A stretch of DNA of 6,657 bases from Verrucomicrobiota bacterium (GCA_027297085.1 JAPUIL010000658.1:1-6657), one strand, 5' to 3'. Shown: positions 1 to 6,500, counted from the first letter of the stretch. The notes: generated by a model not told the origin, from the letters alone. Made by a program: numbers and translations.

Positions 1-32
1 AAATTGGGGGCACCAAAAGGACTTCTTTTTGG
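1..32 (+). repeat. Left terminal inverted repeat
   Basis: Begins AAATTGGGGGCACCAAAAGG and continues to base 32. It pairs with the reverse complement of 6559-6590; the only mismatches are at positions 14, 25 and 26. Positions 13-18 (CCAAAA) and 27-32 (TTTTGG) are also complementary to each other, so the inner part of the repeat could fold into a 6-bp hairpin with an 8-nt loop. Confidence 0.85.
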
Positions 33-156
33 CGATCCAATATCAGGTGTGCGAGAGATCAAAAAGCTGAGGCGTTGGTTATGGGCTGGGCCTGAGTCGA
101 ATAGTTTTATCATTTGACGGTGGCCGTGTACGACGCCTGCATCATAAGCGTGTATT
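33..156. other. Gene-free left end
   Basis: This stretch lies between the left inverted repeat and the stop codon of the TOPRIM gene. No open frame with a start and ribosome site was recognised. I also saw no clear stem plus U-tract to terminate the leftward operon: the best short stem (ACGC at 133-136 with GCGT at 148-151) has no T-run behind it on the - strand. The leftward transcript may therefore read through the inverted repeat or end by another mechanism. Confidence 0.6.
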
Positions 157-1863
157 CTAGCCAGTACCGTTCGTAACCACATTTCCGTCCTTGTCCACAT
201 GCGAGCCGGACAAAGTAAAGCGGTAATTGCTGGTTTGAGCTCTCAACAACAGCGTGAAAATACGGACGATTTCTCGTTCGAACGCCGGTGTCCCAACTTT
301 ATTTGGATTAAAGAATGCGAAATTAGCTAGAGCTTTTCCCCAATCCTGCCCCTTCTCGAGATACCACATTCGGTCAGGCAGGCTAGATAGCTTGATAATG
401 ACATCCGCGATTGCTTTTCCGGAGAAGTCCTTCTCATGTCGAATTTCCTCCTCCGTGATCGGGTTGCCTGTTAGCCCTTGTTCCAGTGCCAAGGCATTCG
501 CGATAACAGCCAACTCCTGGAAAGTGAAATTGTCTTGCTCAAAATCAGGATCAAAGATTTTGAAGCCTGAGGGGAGAAGTTTAGCCTCGGCATACGTCTG
601 CAGTATGCCAGGATTTTTTTGAATGTTGTCAAGGTCAATGCTGACGAAAGCAAATACCTCTTCTTCAGAACTGATCCGCAGGAAAGTGCTAACGCGGTCG
701 CCTTCCAGACCCCCGAGACCATGCATGTCAATTACTTCGATTCCCGCCTTCTCAAGGTCGACATTTAATAGTTCCGCGTATCTTTCTACGTAGGCCTTTT
801 CGGTGGACCCCTCCACCAGCCACCTCAATCGTGGTTGGGGATCCAGGTGGAATTGACGGACCACATTGCGAAAAACGCTTCGGTTAAAGTCGGTGGTTCG
901 GGGACTCCCGTATAAATCTTGTTTGAATACTGGACCTTGAGCGCCGTGGACTGCGTCATCCTCTTCTAGCAGGTCCCCTAACCCCAGATGATTCTCTAGA
1001 AACCTTCTGAGTATTTCCGAATCGTAATACAACTCCTCAGCTTTGGCGGCCTCCCATCGAAAATCCTTCCGCTTGCCGCGAGGTGCGAACCGAATTAGAG
1101 TACGCCACTTGGCTACAGGATCTTTTAGACTCGCGTCAACCGCCATTGATCGTTGCCACTTCTTCAGGAGATCAATGTCCGCACTTGTATTCGTAAGAAT
1201 GCTGGTCGTGTCTATCAGCTGGCGCCATTCGAAGTAACCGGAGAGGCTTTCATCTGGATCTTGGGCGTTCAGGCTCAATGTCGAATCCAAGTGGGTAATC
1301 ACCAACGGCTCGGCCGCTAGCATGACACCAAGCACCCCGAGGAACTCTAGCCTCTTAGGGTCATTAGCGAATTTCGATAATGAAGTACGAATAGTGGATA
1401 GTTGCTTCTCAATTGTTTTTTTTGCGTCCTCGATTTCACAGAGAAGCAATTCTGGAGAAATCGGTAAATCGAGATGTCGGGCAAGAACTGCAAATTCCCA
1501 TAACTGGAAAGGGTGCCATACCATCTCCCTGCCAGCTTTGTCCGGCAACTTGTCGAAGAATGGGACCGGATGAATATCTTGGGGACCAACAACAAGACCT
1601 AAATCTACGTAGGCGGGTACGTCGTATCCGACTTTGACCTGGGCGTATCGGTCCGAATCCGTGGTTCCGATGGACTCGAACACCAATATCGGACGGATGA
1701 CTCCGTCTCTCGCAAGTTGGTCAATCGCCCGCCATGAAATGCTTATGCCTCGATCTTTTAAGAACTGCGCAAATTTGATGGTGTCCATAGCCAGGGTTTG
1801 CCGATACGGTTCGGCAACCGCCTGAGTCGCAATGTATTCGGCTATTTGTATAGGGATTTGCAT
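157..1863 (-). CDS. wHTH-TOPRIM protein (OLD/AriB-like nuclease domain), 568 aa
   Basis: Likely a DNA- or RNA-acting TOPRIM enzyme of the cytoplasm. Seen: residues 28-60 look like a MerR-type winged helix-turn-helix (FLKDRGISISWRAIDQLARD), residues about 100-310 are mostly helical and unrecognised, and residues about 345-470 carry a TOPRIM signature. That signature is VEGSTE with Glu351, followed by a hydrophobic strand ending in SIDLDN with Asp410 and Asp412, and an acidic patch near Glu442. Known: the TOPRIM Glu and DxD bind metal in OLD-family nucleases, topoisomerases and the PARIS AriB effector. No signal peptide or membrane segment is evident, and no ATPase domain is fused or adjacent, unlike Gabija or PARIS. 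The ATG at 1863 is chosen because AAGG sits 7 nt upstream; Met26 has no such site. It is the last gene of a three-gene operon, 2 nt after the previous stop. Inference: defence effector and possibly autoregulator. The TOPRIM call is strong, the wHTH moderate, the biological role unproven. Confidence 0.85.
   Translation of the reverse strand: MQIPIQIAEYIATQAVAEPYRQTLAMDTIKFAQFLKDRGISISWRAIDQLARDGVIRPILVFESIGTTDSDRYAQVKVGYDVPAYVDLGLVVGPQDIHPVPFFDKLPDKAGREMVWHPFQLWEFAVLARHLDLPISPELLLCEIEDAKKTIEKQLSTIRTSLSKFANDPKRLEFLGVLGVMLAAEPLVITHLDSTLSLNAQDPDESLSGYFEWRQLIDTTSILTNTSADIDLLKKWQRSMAVDASLKDPVAKWRTLIRFAPRGKRKDFRWEAAKAEELYYDSEILRRFLENHLGLGDLLEEDDAVHGAQGPVFKQDLYGSPRTTDFNRSVFRNVVRQFHLDPQPRLRWLVEGSTEKAYVERYAELLNVDLEKAGIEVIDMHGLGGLEGDRVSTFLRISSEEEVFAFVSIDLDNIQKNPGILQTYAEAKLLPSGFKIFDPDFEQDNFTFQELAVIANALALEQGLTGNPITEEEIRHEKDFSGKAIADVIIKLSSLPDRMWYLEKGQDWGKALANFAFFNPNKVGTPAFEREIVRIFTLLLRAQTSNYRFTLSGSHVDKDGNVVTNGTG
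1416..1423 (-). other. A8 homopolymer / slippery run in the TOPRIM gene
   Basis: On the coding strand codons 147-150 read GCA AAA AAA ACA, giving eight consecutive A and an A_AAA_AAA heptamer in the zero frame. A -1 slip here, by ribosome or polymerase, would meet TGA after two further codons and give a protein of about 151 aa with the N-terminal wHTH but no TOPRIM domain. I saw no obvious stimulatory hairpin or internal Shine-Dalgarno, so this is a possible recoding or mutation hot spot rather than a demonstrated one. Confidence 0.3.
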
Positions 1864-1865
1864 CT

Positions 1866-2198
1866 TTAAGCCTTCATAGATTTTGATTCCATAAAATTAG
1901 CCTCAATAATCTCATCTGAATCTTCGATGAAGGGAAAAATGAAATTGGAGGGTTGGAAAACAATTTCCAATTCTCGACCATCCTCCAACAATAGGTTGTA
2001 AACTCTGGTGTTTTCTGAGGCGGAGGGCCACGAATGTGATTGGAGAAAACCTTCTATATGTCCGCGACCATCAGCAGCATTGTGTTTTTGTGTAAGGGAA
2101 ACCAAAACAGCAACGGGCTCACCGTCCCCTACGGATAATTTGGCCGGCCTGTGTTGTTTGTTTGCGTACACGACGGTCTCCAAGAGTCCCGGAGTCAC
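1866..2198 (-). CDS. Unrecognised 110-aa operon protein
   Basis: I do not recognise this protein. It has no membrane segment or signal peptide. The sequence alternates short hydrophobic strands (PVAVLVSLTQ, RVYNLLLEDGRELEIVF, NFIFPFIEDS) with polar turns, suggesting a small, mostly beta fold, and ends in an acidic stretch followed by a short Lys-containing tail. The start is GTG at 2198, whose bases form a GTGA overlap with the TGA of the preceding gene. There is no purine-rich ribosome site before it, so translation probably depends on ribosomes finishing the upstream gene. Its stop lies 2 nt before the ATG of the TOPRIM gene, and the AAGG ribosome site for that gene is inside its last codons. 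Such tight linkage suggests a partner, adaptor or antitoxin-like subunit of the TOPRIM protein, but this is inference only. Confidence 0.72.
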   Translation of the reverse strand: MTPGLLETVVYANKQHRPAKLSVGDGEPVAVLVSLTQKHNAADGRGHIEGFLQSHSWPSASENTRVYNLLLEDGRELEIVFQPSNFIFPFIEDSDEIIEANFMESKSMKA

Positions 2199-2671
2199 AA
2201 GGACGTAAATTTAGGCATTCGAATGATTCGCTTTTGTCGCAAGTTATGCGAACGAGAAATTTCTTCGTTAAGCGCCTTTTTGACCTCAATCCACTCCGGT
2301 TCGATTGTAGGTATCTGACATGTAGGTATCTGACAGCGTTTCAACCTGCTCAATCGACTGATAGAACCGGACCAACGCACTGATGGTGTTTGGTTGAAAC
2401 ACCATCCCAAGTCTGGGCTGAAGAAAATGGTAGAACGCTTTGTTGAAATCTTGGTTCGATCTCTCAGGAAATTGCTCTTGAATCGCCATCCCCAAGCGGT
2501 ATTCAATCCGCTCAATCTCGACCAAGAGCTAACGTCAGCACCTTCAGTCTCCATTCGAAGCTGGCGACGTTCACGCCGATTGGCAACCCAGTAATTGACC
2601 GTACCGGCGACCACGACACCTAGGCTGGCCGCGGATACTGGTGCGACAATGTTCGCCCACTCTGGAATCAA
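2195..2671 (-). CDS. Small single-TM protein gene, probably frame-damaged (158-aa frame)
   Basis: Open from TTG at 2671 to TGA at 2195. Residues about 6-28 form one membrane segment (NIVAPVSAASLGVVVAGTVN...) followed by a positive cluster RRERR, predicting N-terminus out and C-terminus in. A TAGG ribosome site lies 8 nt before the TTG, and an in-frame TAG three codons upstream rules out an earlier start. The middle of this frame (from about residue 50 to 120) is rich in Ser, Arg and Trp and looks non-coding, while the C-terminal part (PEWIEVKKALNEEIS...) looks genuine again. A protein-like middle is open in the -1 frame (2525-2286). Two compensating frame changes, near 2529-2500 and 2335-2288, would join all three parts into one protein of similar length. 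It is the first gene of the operon and its stop overlaps the next start. Function unknown; possibly a membrane anchor or sensor. It may be decaying, recoded, or affected by sequence errors. Confidence 0.55.
   Translation of the reverse strand: MIPEWANIVAPVSAASLGVVVAGTVNYWVANRRERRQLRMETEGADVSSWSRLSGLNTAWGWRFKSNFLRDRTKISTKRSTIFFSPDLGWCFNQTPSVRWSGSISRLSRLKRCQIPTCQIPTIEPEWIEVKKALNEEISRSHNLRQKRIIRMPKFTSL
2306..2335. repeat. 15-bp perfect tandem duplication
   Basis: The unit TGTAGGTATCTGACA occurs twice without a gap (2306-2320 and 2321-2335). The 15-bp unit keeps frame and adds five codons, SDTYM then SDTYN in the shifted frame. It sits next to the second apparent frame change of the small TM gene, which fits local replication slippage. 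Confidence 0.9.
2382..2406. repeat. Perfect 10-bp inverted repeat inside the small TM gene
   Basis: GATGGTGTTT (2382-2391) and AAACACCATC (2397-2406) are exact reverse complements separated by five bases. A strong hairpin is expected in the operon mRNA. No U-tract follows on either strand, so it is not an intrinsic terminator. It could affect translation or mRNA stability, or be a protein-binding palindrome. Confidence 0.7.
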
Positions 2672-2676
2672 TTCTT

Positions 2677-2684
2677 GAACCTAC
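2677..2684 (-). promoter_or_regulatory. Ribosome binding site region deciding the TTG start of the small TM gene
   Basis: TAGG (2684-2681) lies 8 nt upstream of TTG 2671. The TAG within it is an in-frame stop immediately preceded by ATG, so an ATG-TAG start-stop pair precedes the TTG in the same frame. Either TTG is the true start, or an ancestral ATG start has acquired a nonsense second codon. Confidence 0.45.
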
Positions 2685-2688
2685 ATGC

Positions 2689-2709
2689 GAACACAGACGA
2701 AGTGTGTTC
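2689..2709. promoter_or_regulatory. 7-bp inverted repeat, candidate operator or leader hairpin
   Basis: GAACACA (2689-2695) and TGTGTTC (2703-2709) are perfect inverted arms with a 7-nt spacer. The site is between the predicted - strand promoter and the TTG start of the operon, and upstream of the + strand promoter. It could bind a dimeric regulator, for example the wHTH part of the TOPRIM protein, or fold in the operon leader RNA. No binding protein can be assigned from sequence. Confidence 0.45.
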
Positions 2710-2716
2710 AAATTCT

Positions 2717-2728
2717 ACGGATTTCCGT
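2717..2728. promoter_or_regulatory. Short palindrome ACGGA-TT-TCCGT, candidate operator
   Basis: Perfect 5-bp arms flank two bases. It lies directly upstream of the predicted -35 box of the SIR2 promoter and just downstream of the expected start of the leftward transcript, a position where a bound protein could affect both genes. Short palindromes arise by chance, so confidence is low. Confidence 0.3.
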
Positions 2729-2731
2729 TGA

Positions 2732-2760
2732 TTGCGGGAGTCGAGATTACCTCGTATTAT
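2732..2760 (+). promoter_or_regulatory. Predicted sigma70-like promoter of the SIR2 gene
   Basis: -35 TTGCGG (2732-2737), 17-bp spacer, -10 TATTAT (2755-2760, five of six consensus bases). Transcription would start near 2767, leaving a leader of about 40 nt before the ATG. Its -10 box overlaps the -10 of the opposite promoter, so the two can hardly be occupied at once. Confidence 0.5.
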
Positions 2761-2784
2761 ATCGAATATAGTAAGGTTTCATAA
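2756..2784 (-). promoter_or_regulatory. Predicted sigma70-like promoter of the TOPRIM operon
   Basis: On the - strand a perfect TATAAT (2761-2756) lies 17 bp from a weak -35, TTATGA (2784-2779). Expected start is near 2749, giving a leader of about 78 nt that contains both palindromes (2728-2717 and 2709-2689). The weak -35 suggests help from an activator or simply low expression. Confidence 0.45.
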
Positions 2785-2795
2785 AATTCGAAAGG

Positions 2796-2800
2796 TAAGG
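2796..2800 (+). promoter_or_regulatory. Ribosome binding site of the SIR2 gene
   Basis: TAAGG ends 8 nt before the ATG at 2809, supporting that start. The preceding AAAGG in the same run adds to the purine-rich tract. Confidence 0.65.
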
Positions 2801-2808
2801 CTGACCGA

Positions 2809-5800
2809 ATGCCCCCCATTCTCCCAATACCAGAATTGCCGCGTGAAATCAGAGATGCGGCCAACAGAGGTAAGCTGGCGATTTTCGTGGGCGCTGGGGT
2901 ATCTCGAATCATGGGTTGCCAAGGTTGGGGCGATTTGGCAGTGGCATTACTGTCGGCTTGTTTCGAGCACGGATATATTAACTTTGAAGAGAAACAGAGG
3001 CTATCCAACGAACCGGATCACCGGAAAACGTTGACCATTTGCAAGGAACTGATGTCTAGGCCCGGTCGGGACGAAAATCTGTTCTATGAATTTCTTGACA
3101 AGGCATTGCAGCCGAATGATGAGCGAGCCAATAAATACCCGATGTACGAAGAACTTGACGGGTTTGGAGCCGTCTCAGTTACTACCAACGCGGATGACCT
3201 TTTTGACCGGCTCTTCGAGGACTCTGCAATTGTCTATCGGCCACTAAACTTCCCGAAAGCACCGGATGGTCCTACAAAGCTCTACCATTTGCATGGCAGC
3301 CGAAAGGATTGGGATTCGGTGGTTTTCACACTTCGAGACTGCATCCAACTTTACAAGAATCAGAATATCCAATCTTTCCTTCGGGATCTTTTCACCAATT
3401 ACACCGTCTTGATTGTCGGTTATGGTCTCGAGGAAATTCAGCTATTGGAATATGTAATCACTAGCCTCAAAGAAAAAGATGTTATCCAACATTACATGCT
3501 CTTTCCCATGTACTCAGGCGATGAAAATATCCTTGAATTCGAGCTTACTTATTACAAAGAACTTGGTATAGGCGTAGTTCCTTACGACATCAAAACAGAC
3601 GGATACGACCAGCTATATGAAGTTCTTCGCGTTTGGCGACAACAAATCAACCTTTTGACGTCTACCAGGATTAATGCGCGTGAGCTAATCGATCAAACAG
3701 TCTCCTCGAATTATGATCAATCGCGAGCTGAAGGTATTTTTCAATTAATCAAGAACGATAAATCGCTTGAAGACTACTTCTTCCAGAAGGTATCAGGCGC
3801 CGATTGGCTCAACGAAATTCGTGCTAGGAATTACTTTGACCCAGCGCTAAATCCAGAACCCGTCGAGGTACCGGATAATCCGGGGTCTTTTACGGTGCCG
3901 CATTGGAACGTTTTAGGGTATTTGGAAAAAGTCGCTTCCGAATCAAACAAAGACGATGAGGAAGTCCTTGACGCATTGATGGAGATCGTTCGGTCCATCA
4001 GCGATTATCGAGCTGGAGACGGAAGACGGATTCAAAATTACGGAACTGATTGGGCAATCACTAAGATATTAGGCAAGGTTCCGAGCGCAAGTTTGGAAAT
4101 GAAAGACTTCGATCGAATCGCCGTCTTTCTGGATTCTGATTGGCGGACTGATATGACGGGACCCGAAATTGGTATTAGCCTTCTCCCTAAAGTGTTGTCG
4201 TACGGTAACCCTGAATTTGCTGCCAAGCTCTTCTCAGTAGCGCTAGGGTACAAGTGGGAGACTCGTTCTGGCAGTGAAGAAGCTGCGCCCCTAATCGACA
4301 AATTCTGGCTTGGTCAGCTCCTGGAGAAACATCTTTCGAGTGTCAGTAAGATTGTGCCTATCGAAGTCGCCGGCCATGTGATTGGTACGATCAATGAAAT
4401 CATTGAGCACGAAGAATGGTCTTTTACGGTCATAGGGATTTCATCCATCGAAGACTTGCCGTTGGACGGTCATTTTCGAAGTTACGAAAGATTTCTAGCA
4501 CGCGTCCTGAGAGATTGCTTGTTATCTGCGGCTGAAATTGCTGTGGAACAAGCCAAGCCTATAGTGTCGTCATTGCTTGAATCTGACCACGATTTTTTCA
4601 GGCGGGTTGCCCTACATGTAATCGACAAAAATTGGGATAAATTTAATCAAGAGTTTTGGTCTAAACCGAAAGATGAATTGTTCGACCGCGAAACCCTTGG
4701 GAGAGAATTGCGTGAACTATCCAGTCACAATTTCGATTCATTCACATCAGAACAGAAAACCACCTGGCTCGATTGGATTCATCAGGGGCCTGAAATCGAC
4801 CCGGACGATGTATTTGATATCCAGGAAGACCGGGATAGGTATATGGCTCGCTGGAGGCTCCGCTGGCTATCCCCGCTCAGAGAATTCGACAATGAACGCA
4901 TACGATTATTGCTCGAAGAGAGCACTCAGACCCTTGGTGTTCCACTTATGGACGTCGACGAAAGTGACTCGGCCGGGTTTACGCTGACTCACGTTGTATC
5001 GGGATTTCCACGCATTGCTGAAGAGCTTAGCCAAATGACTACATCGGAGATAGTCGAGAGGCTGAGAGAGACGCCGGAATCTCAGCAGTTGATGGACCAG
5101 TATGATTTGAATAGAGGGTTGCAGAACACTGTTGAGTCGGATCCACATCGGTTTGCAAACGACCTATCTAAATTCGCACCCTTAAACGGTAATTACCAAC
5201 TTGCGGTGTTAACGGGATTGGTGAATGCATGGAAAGAGGGTCGATCGTTCGAATGGTCCCCAGTATTTAATTACTGTATCGCGTCTCTTTCAGGCGACGA
5301 ATTTTGGCAAGGCTTCGCCGATGACGTGGTTAAACAACAGATTGTTTCTCAGATTGCAGATTTGATAACCGAAGGCACCAGAGATGACCACCATGCCTAC
5401 GGAGATTCGCATTTCGCCGTGACTGAAACGCTTATTCATATCATGCTAGAACGTATCCCTTCAAGAATTGAGGAGTTTTCCGATCTTGATATTGCAGCCT
5501 TAAATTCGCCACTGGGGAGGGCATTCACGGCAGCTGTTAACTACTCATTGAGATTGGCGAGAATAAATAATGCGGGTCCTGAATCTCCAAGGTGGATTGG
5601 GGCCGTGCGTGAGGAATTCGTGCGGCGTCTAGACAGGACCAGTGAACCAACCGTAGATTTTCATTACGCCGTAGGTAAATACCTCGGGCAATTTTACTAT
5701 TTGGATCGTGATTGGGTTGTAGGAAATATCGAAAAGATTTTACCCAAAGGCGAAGAAGAATTCTGGAAGGCCGCGTTTTCAGGATATTTGGTCAGCCCAC

Positions 5801-6492
5801 ATTTTTATACGGAATTCTACGATCTCCTCAATGCCGAGAGCCATTACAAAAAGGCACTTGAAACAACTCTGGATGAACGTAATAAAAAAGAACGCCTGGT
5901 CCATCACCTGGGTTTTGCCTACTTACAGGGGCGAGAGCAATTAGATGACCCTAACGGCTCGTTCTATAAAATGGTGGAGCCGTGGGAATCTTCTACGATT
6001 CAGGAAATAATACGTTTCTTCTGGATGCGGCAAGGTGAAGTCGGTGCCGATGAAGAAGAAAGGGTCTTGGAATTTTGGAACAAGTTAGCAGGGCACTATC
6101 GGCAGAAACAAGATCTTACGCCTGAAGACAAAGGTGTTCTTTCAAATTCCTCTAAATTGTCCGTGTTTCTCAAGGAAATTGGGACGGAACCGCTTAGCTG
6201 GTTGATACTATCAGCTCCGTACGTGGACTTAGGTCACGATACGCCGACATTAATCACTCACCTTGATCGCCTGGCGGACACGTCCCCGGAGGAAGTGGCC
6301 AAAGTCTACATCGTGATGCTCGAACATAATGTTTTTCCTAATTATGAAATGGCGCACGTCTTGTCGGCCGTTGAAAAACTTTACGCCGCCGGCTATCAAG
6401 ATGAGGCGAATTCCATTTGTAACTTGTACTTGGATAGGGGTTTTGAAAACTTGATGGACCTATTCCGGAAATATAACCCTGATGGAAGGTAG
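2809..6492 (+). CDS. SIR2-domain defence protein with DUF4020-like C-terminus (DSR-type), 1227 aa
   Basis: Predicted cytoplasmic NAD+ hydrolase of the defence-associated sirtuin kind. Seen: residues about 15-280 form a SIR2-like domain with the NAD-binding FVGAGVSR (26-33), the TTNADDLFDR motif with Asn127 and Asp129, HLHGS with the likely catalytic His162, and the late strand LIVGYG (201-206). No zinc-binding Cys pairs are evident, as usual for the SIR2_2 type. Residues about 280-1000 are long, mainly helical and unrecognised. The last 160 or so residues resemble DUF4020, ending in conserved-looking EANSICNLYLDRGFENL. No membrane segment or signal peptide. Known: DSR proteins sense a phage component through the large C-terminal part and deplete NAD+, causing abortive infection. 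Inference: the same here; trigger unknown. The gene is monocistronic, with its own promoter and terminator, divergent from the TOPRIM operon. SIR2 assignment is firm; the exact DSR subtype is less sure. Confidence 0.92.
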   Translation: MPPILPIPELPREIRDAANRGKLAIFVGAGVSRIMGCQGWGDLAVALLSACFEHGYINFEEKQRLSNEPDHRKTLTICKELMSRPGRDENLFYEFLDKALQPNDERANKYPMYEELDGFGAVSVTTNADDLFDRLFEDSAIVYRPLNFPKAPDGPTKLYHLHGSRKDWDSVVFTLRDCIQLYKNQNIQSFLRDLFTNYTVLIVGYGLEEIQLLEYVITSLKEKDVIQHYMLFPMYSGDENILEFELTYYKELGIGVVPYDIKTDGYDQLYEVLRVWRQQINLLTSTRINARELIDQTVSSNYDQSRAEGIFQLIKNDKSLEDYFFQKVSGADWLNEIRARNYFDPALNPEPVEVPDNPGSFTVPHWNVLGYLEKVASESNKDDEEVLDALMEIVRSISDYRAGDGRRIQNYGTDWAITKILGKVPSASLEMKDFDRIAVFLDSDWRTDMTGPEIGISLLPKVLSYGNPEFAAKLFSVALGYKWETRSGSEEAAPLIDKFWLGQLLEKHLSSVSKIVPIEVAGHVIGTINEIIEHEEWSFTVIGISSIEDLPLDGHFRSYERFLARVLRDCLLSAAEIAVEQAKPIVSSLLESDHDFFRRVALHVIDKNWDKFNQEFWSKPKDELFDRETLGRELRELSSHNFDSFTSEQKTTWLDWIHQGPEIDPDDVFDIQEDRDRYMARWRLRWLSPLREFDNERIRLLLEESTQTLGVPLMDVDESDSAGFTLTHVVSGFPRIAEELSQMTTSEIVERLRETPESQQLMDQYDLNRGLQNTVESDPHRFANDLSKFAPLNGNYQLAVLTGLVNAWKEGRSFEWSPVFNYCIASLSGDEFWQGFADDVVKQQIVSQIADLITEGTRDDHHAYGDSHFAVTETLIHIMLERIPSRIEEFSDLDIAALNSPLGRAFTAAVNYSLRLARINNAGPESPRWIGAVREEFVRRLDRTSEPTVDFHYAVGKYLGQFYYLDRDWVVGNIEKILPKGEEEFWKAAFSGYLVSPHFYTEFYDLLNAESHYKKALETTLDERNKKERLVHHLGFAYLQGREQLDDPNGSFYKMVEPWESSTIQEIIRFFWMRQGEVGADEEERVLEFWNKLAGHYRQKQDLTPEDKGVLSNSSKLSVFLKEIGTEPLSWLILSAPYVDLGHDTPTLITHLDRLADTSPEEVAKVYIVMLEHNVFPNYEMAHVLSAVEKLYAAGYQDEANSICNLYLDRGFENLMDLFRKYNPDGR

Positions 6493-6500
6493 TCTAAGTA

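Larger units (their letters stand above)
2286..2525 (-). pseudogene. Shifted-frame middle segment of the small TM gene
   Basis: This frame reads as a soluble, helical, charged polypeptide (begins VEIERIEYRLGMAIQEQFPE and contains QDFNKAFYHFLQPR and ISALVRFYQSIEQVE), much more protein-like than the same bases in the 158-aa frame. It opens just after a TAG at 2531-2529 and ends at TGA 2288-2286. No ribosome site is properly placed for the TTG at 2525. I therefore read it as the displaced middle of the upstream gene rather than an independent gene. Confidence 0.45.

Noticed and set aside
254..1825. Several + strand open frames of 63 to 122 codons opposite the TOPRIM gene
   Set aside because: They lie antisense to a long gene with clear domain motifs, are rich in Ser, Arg and Cys, and lack convincing ribosome sites.
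157..1863. Identification of the TOPRIM protein as Gabija GajA, an OLD nuclease or PARIS AriB
   Set aside because: No ATPase domain (Walker A motif) in the protein or its neighbours and no UvrD-like partner; only the TOPRIM signature is shared.
2306..2335. CRISPR-like or iteron repeats
   Set aside because: Only two directly adjacent copies with no spacers and no associated replication or cas gene.
2286..2525. Independent 79-aa gene starting at TTG 2525
   Set aside because: No properly spaced ribosome site and no own start context; it fits better as the frame-displaced middle of the upstream gene.
2008..2594. + strand open frames opposite the two small operon genes
   Set aside because: Low-complexity translation and no ribosome sites; the - strand operon structure with overlapping starts and stops explains the region better.
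2809..6492. Identification of the SIR2 protein as Thoeris ThsA, Avs5 or SIR2-HerA
   Set aside because: There is no TIR-domain ThsB neighbour, no NTPase motif in the long C-terminal part, and no HerA gene; a DUF4020-like tail fits the DSR type better.
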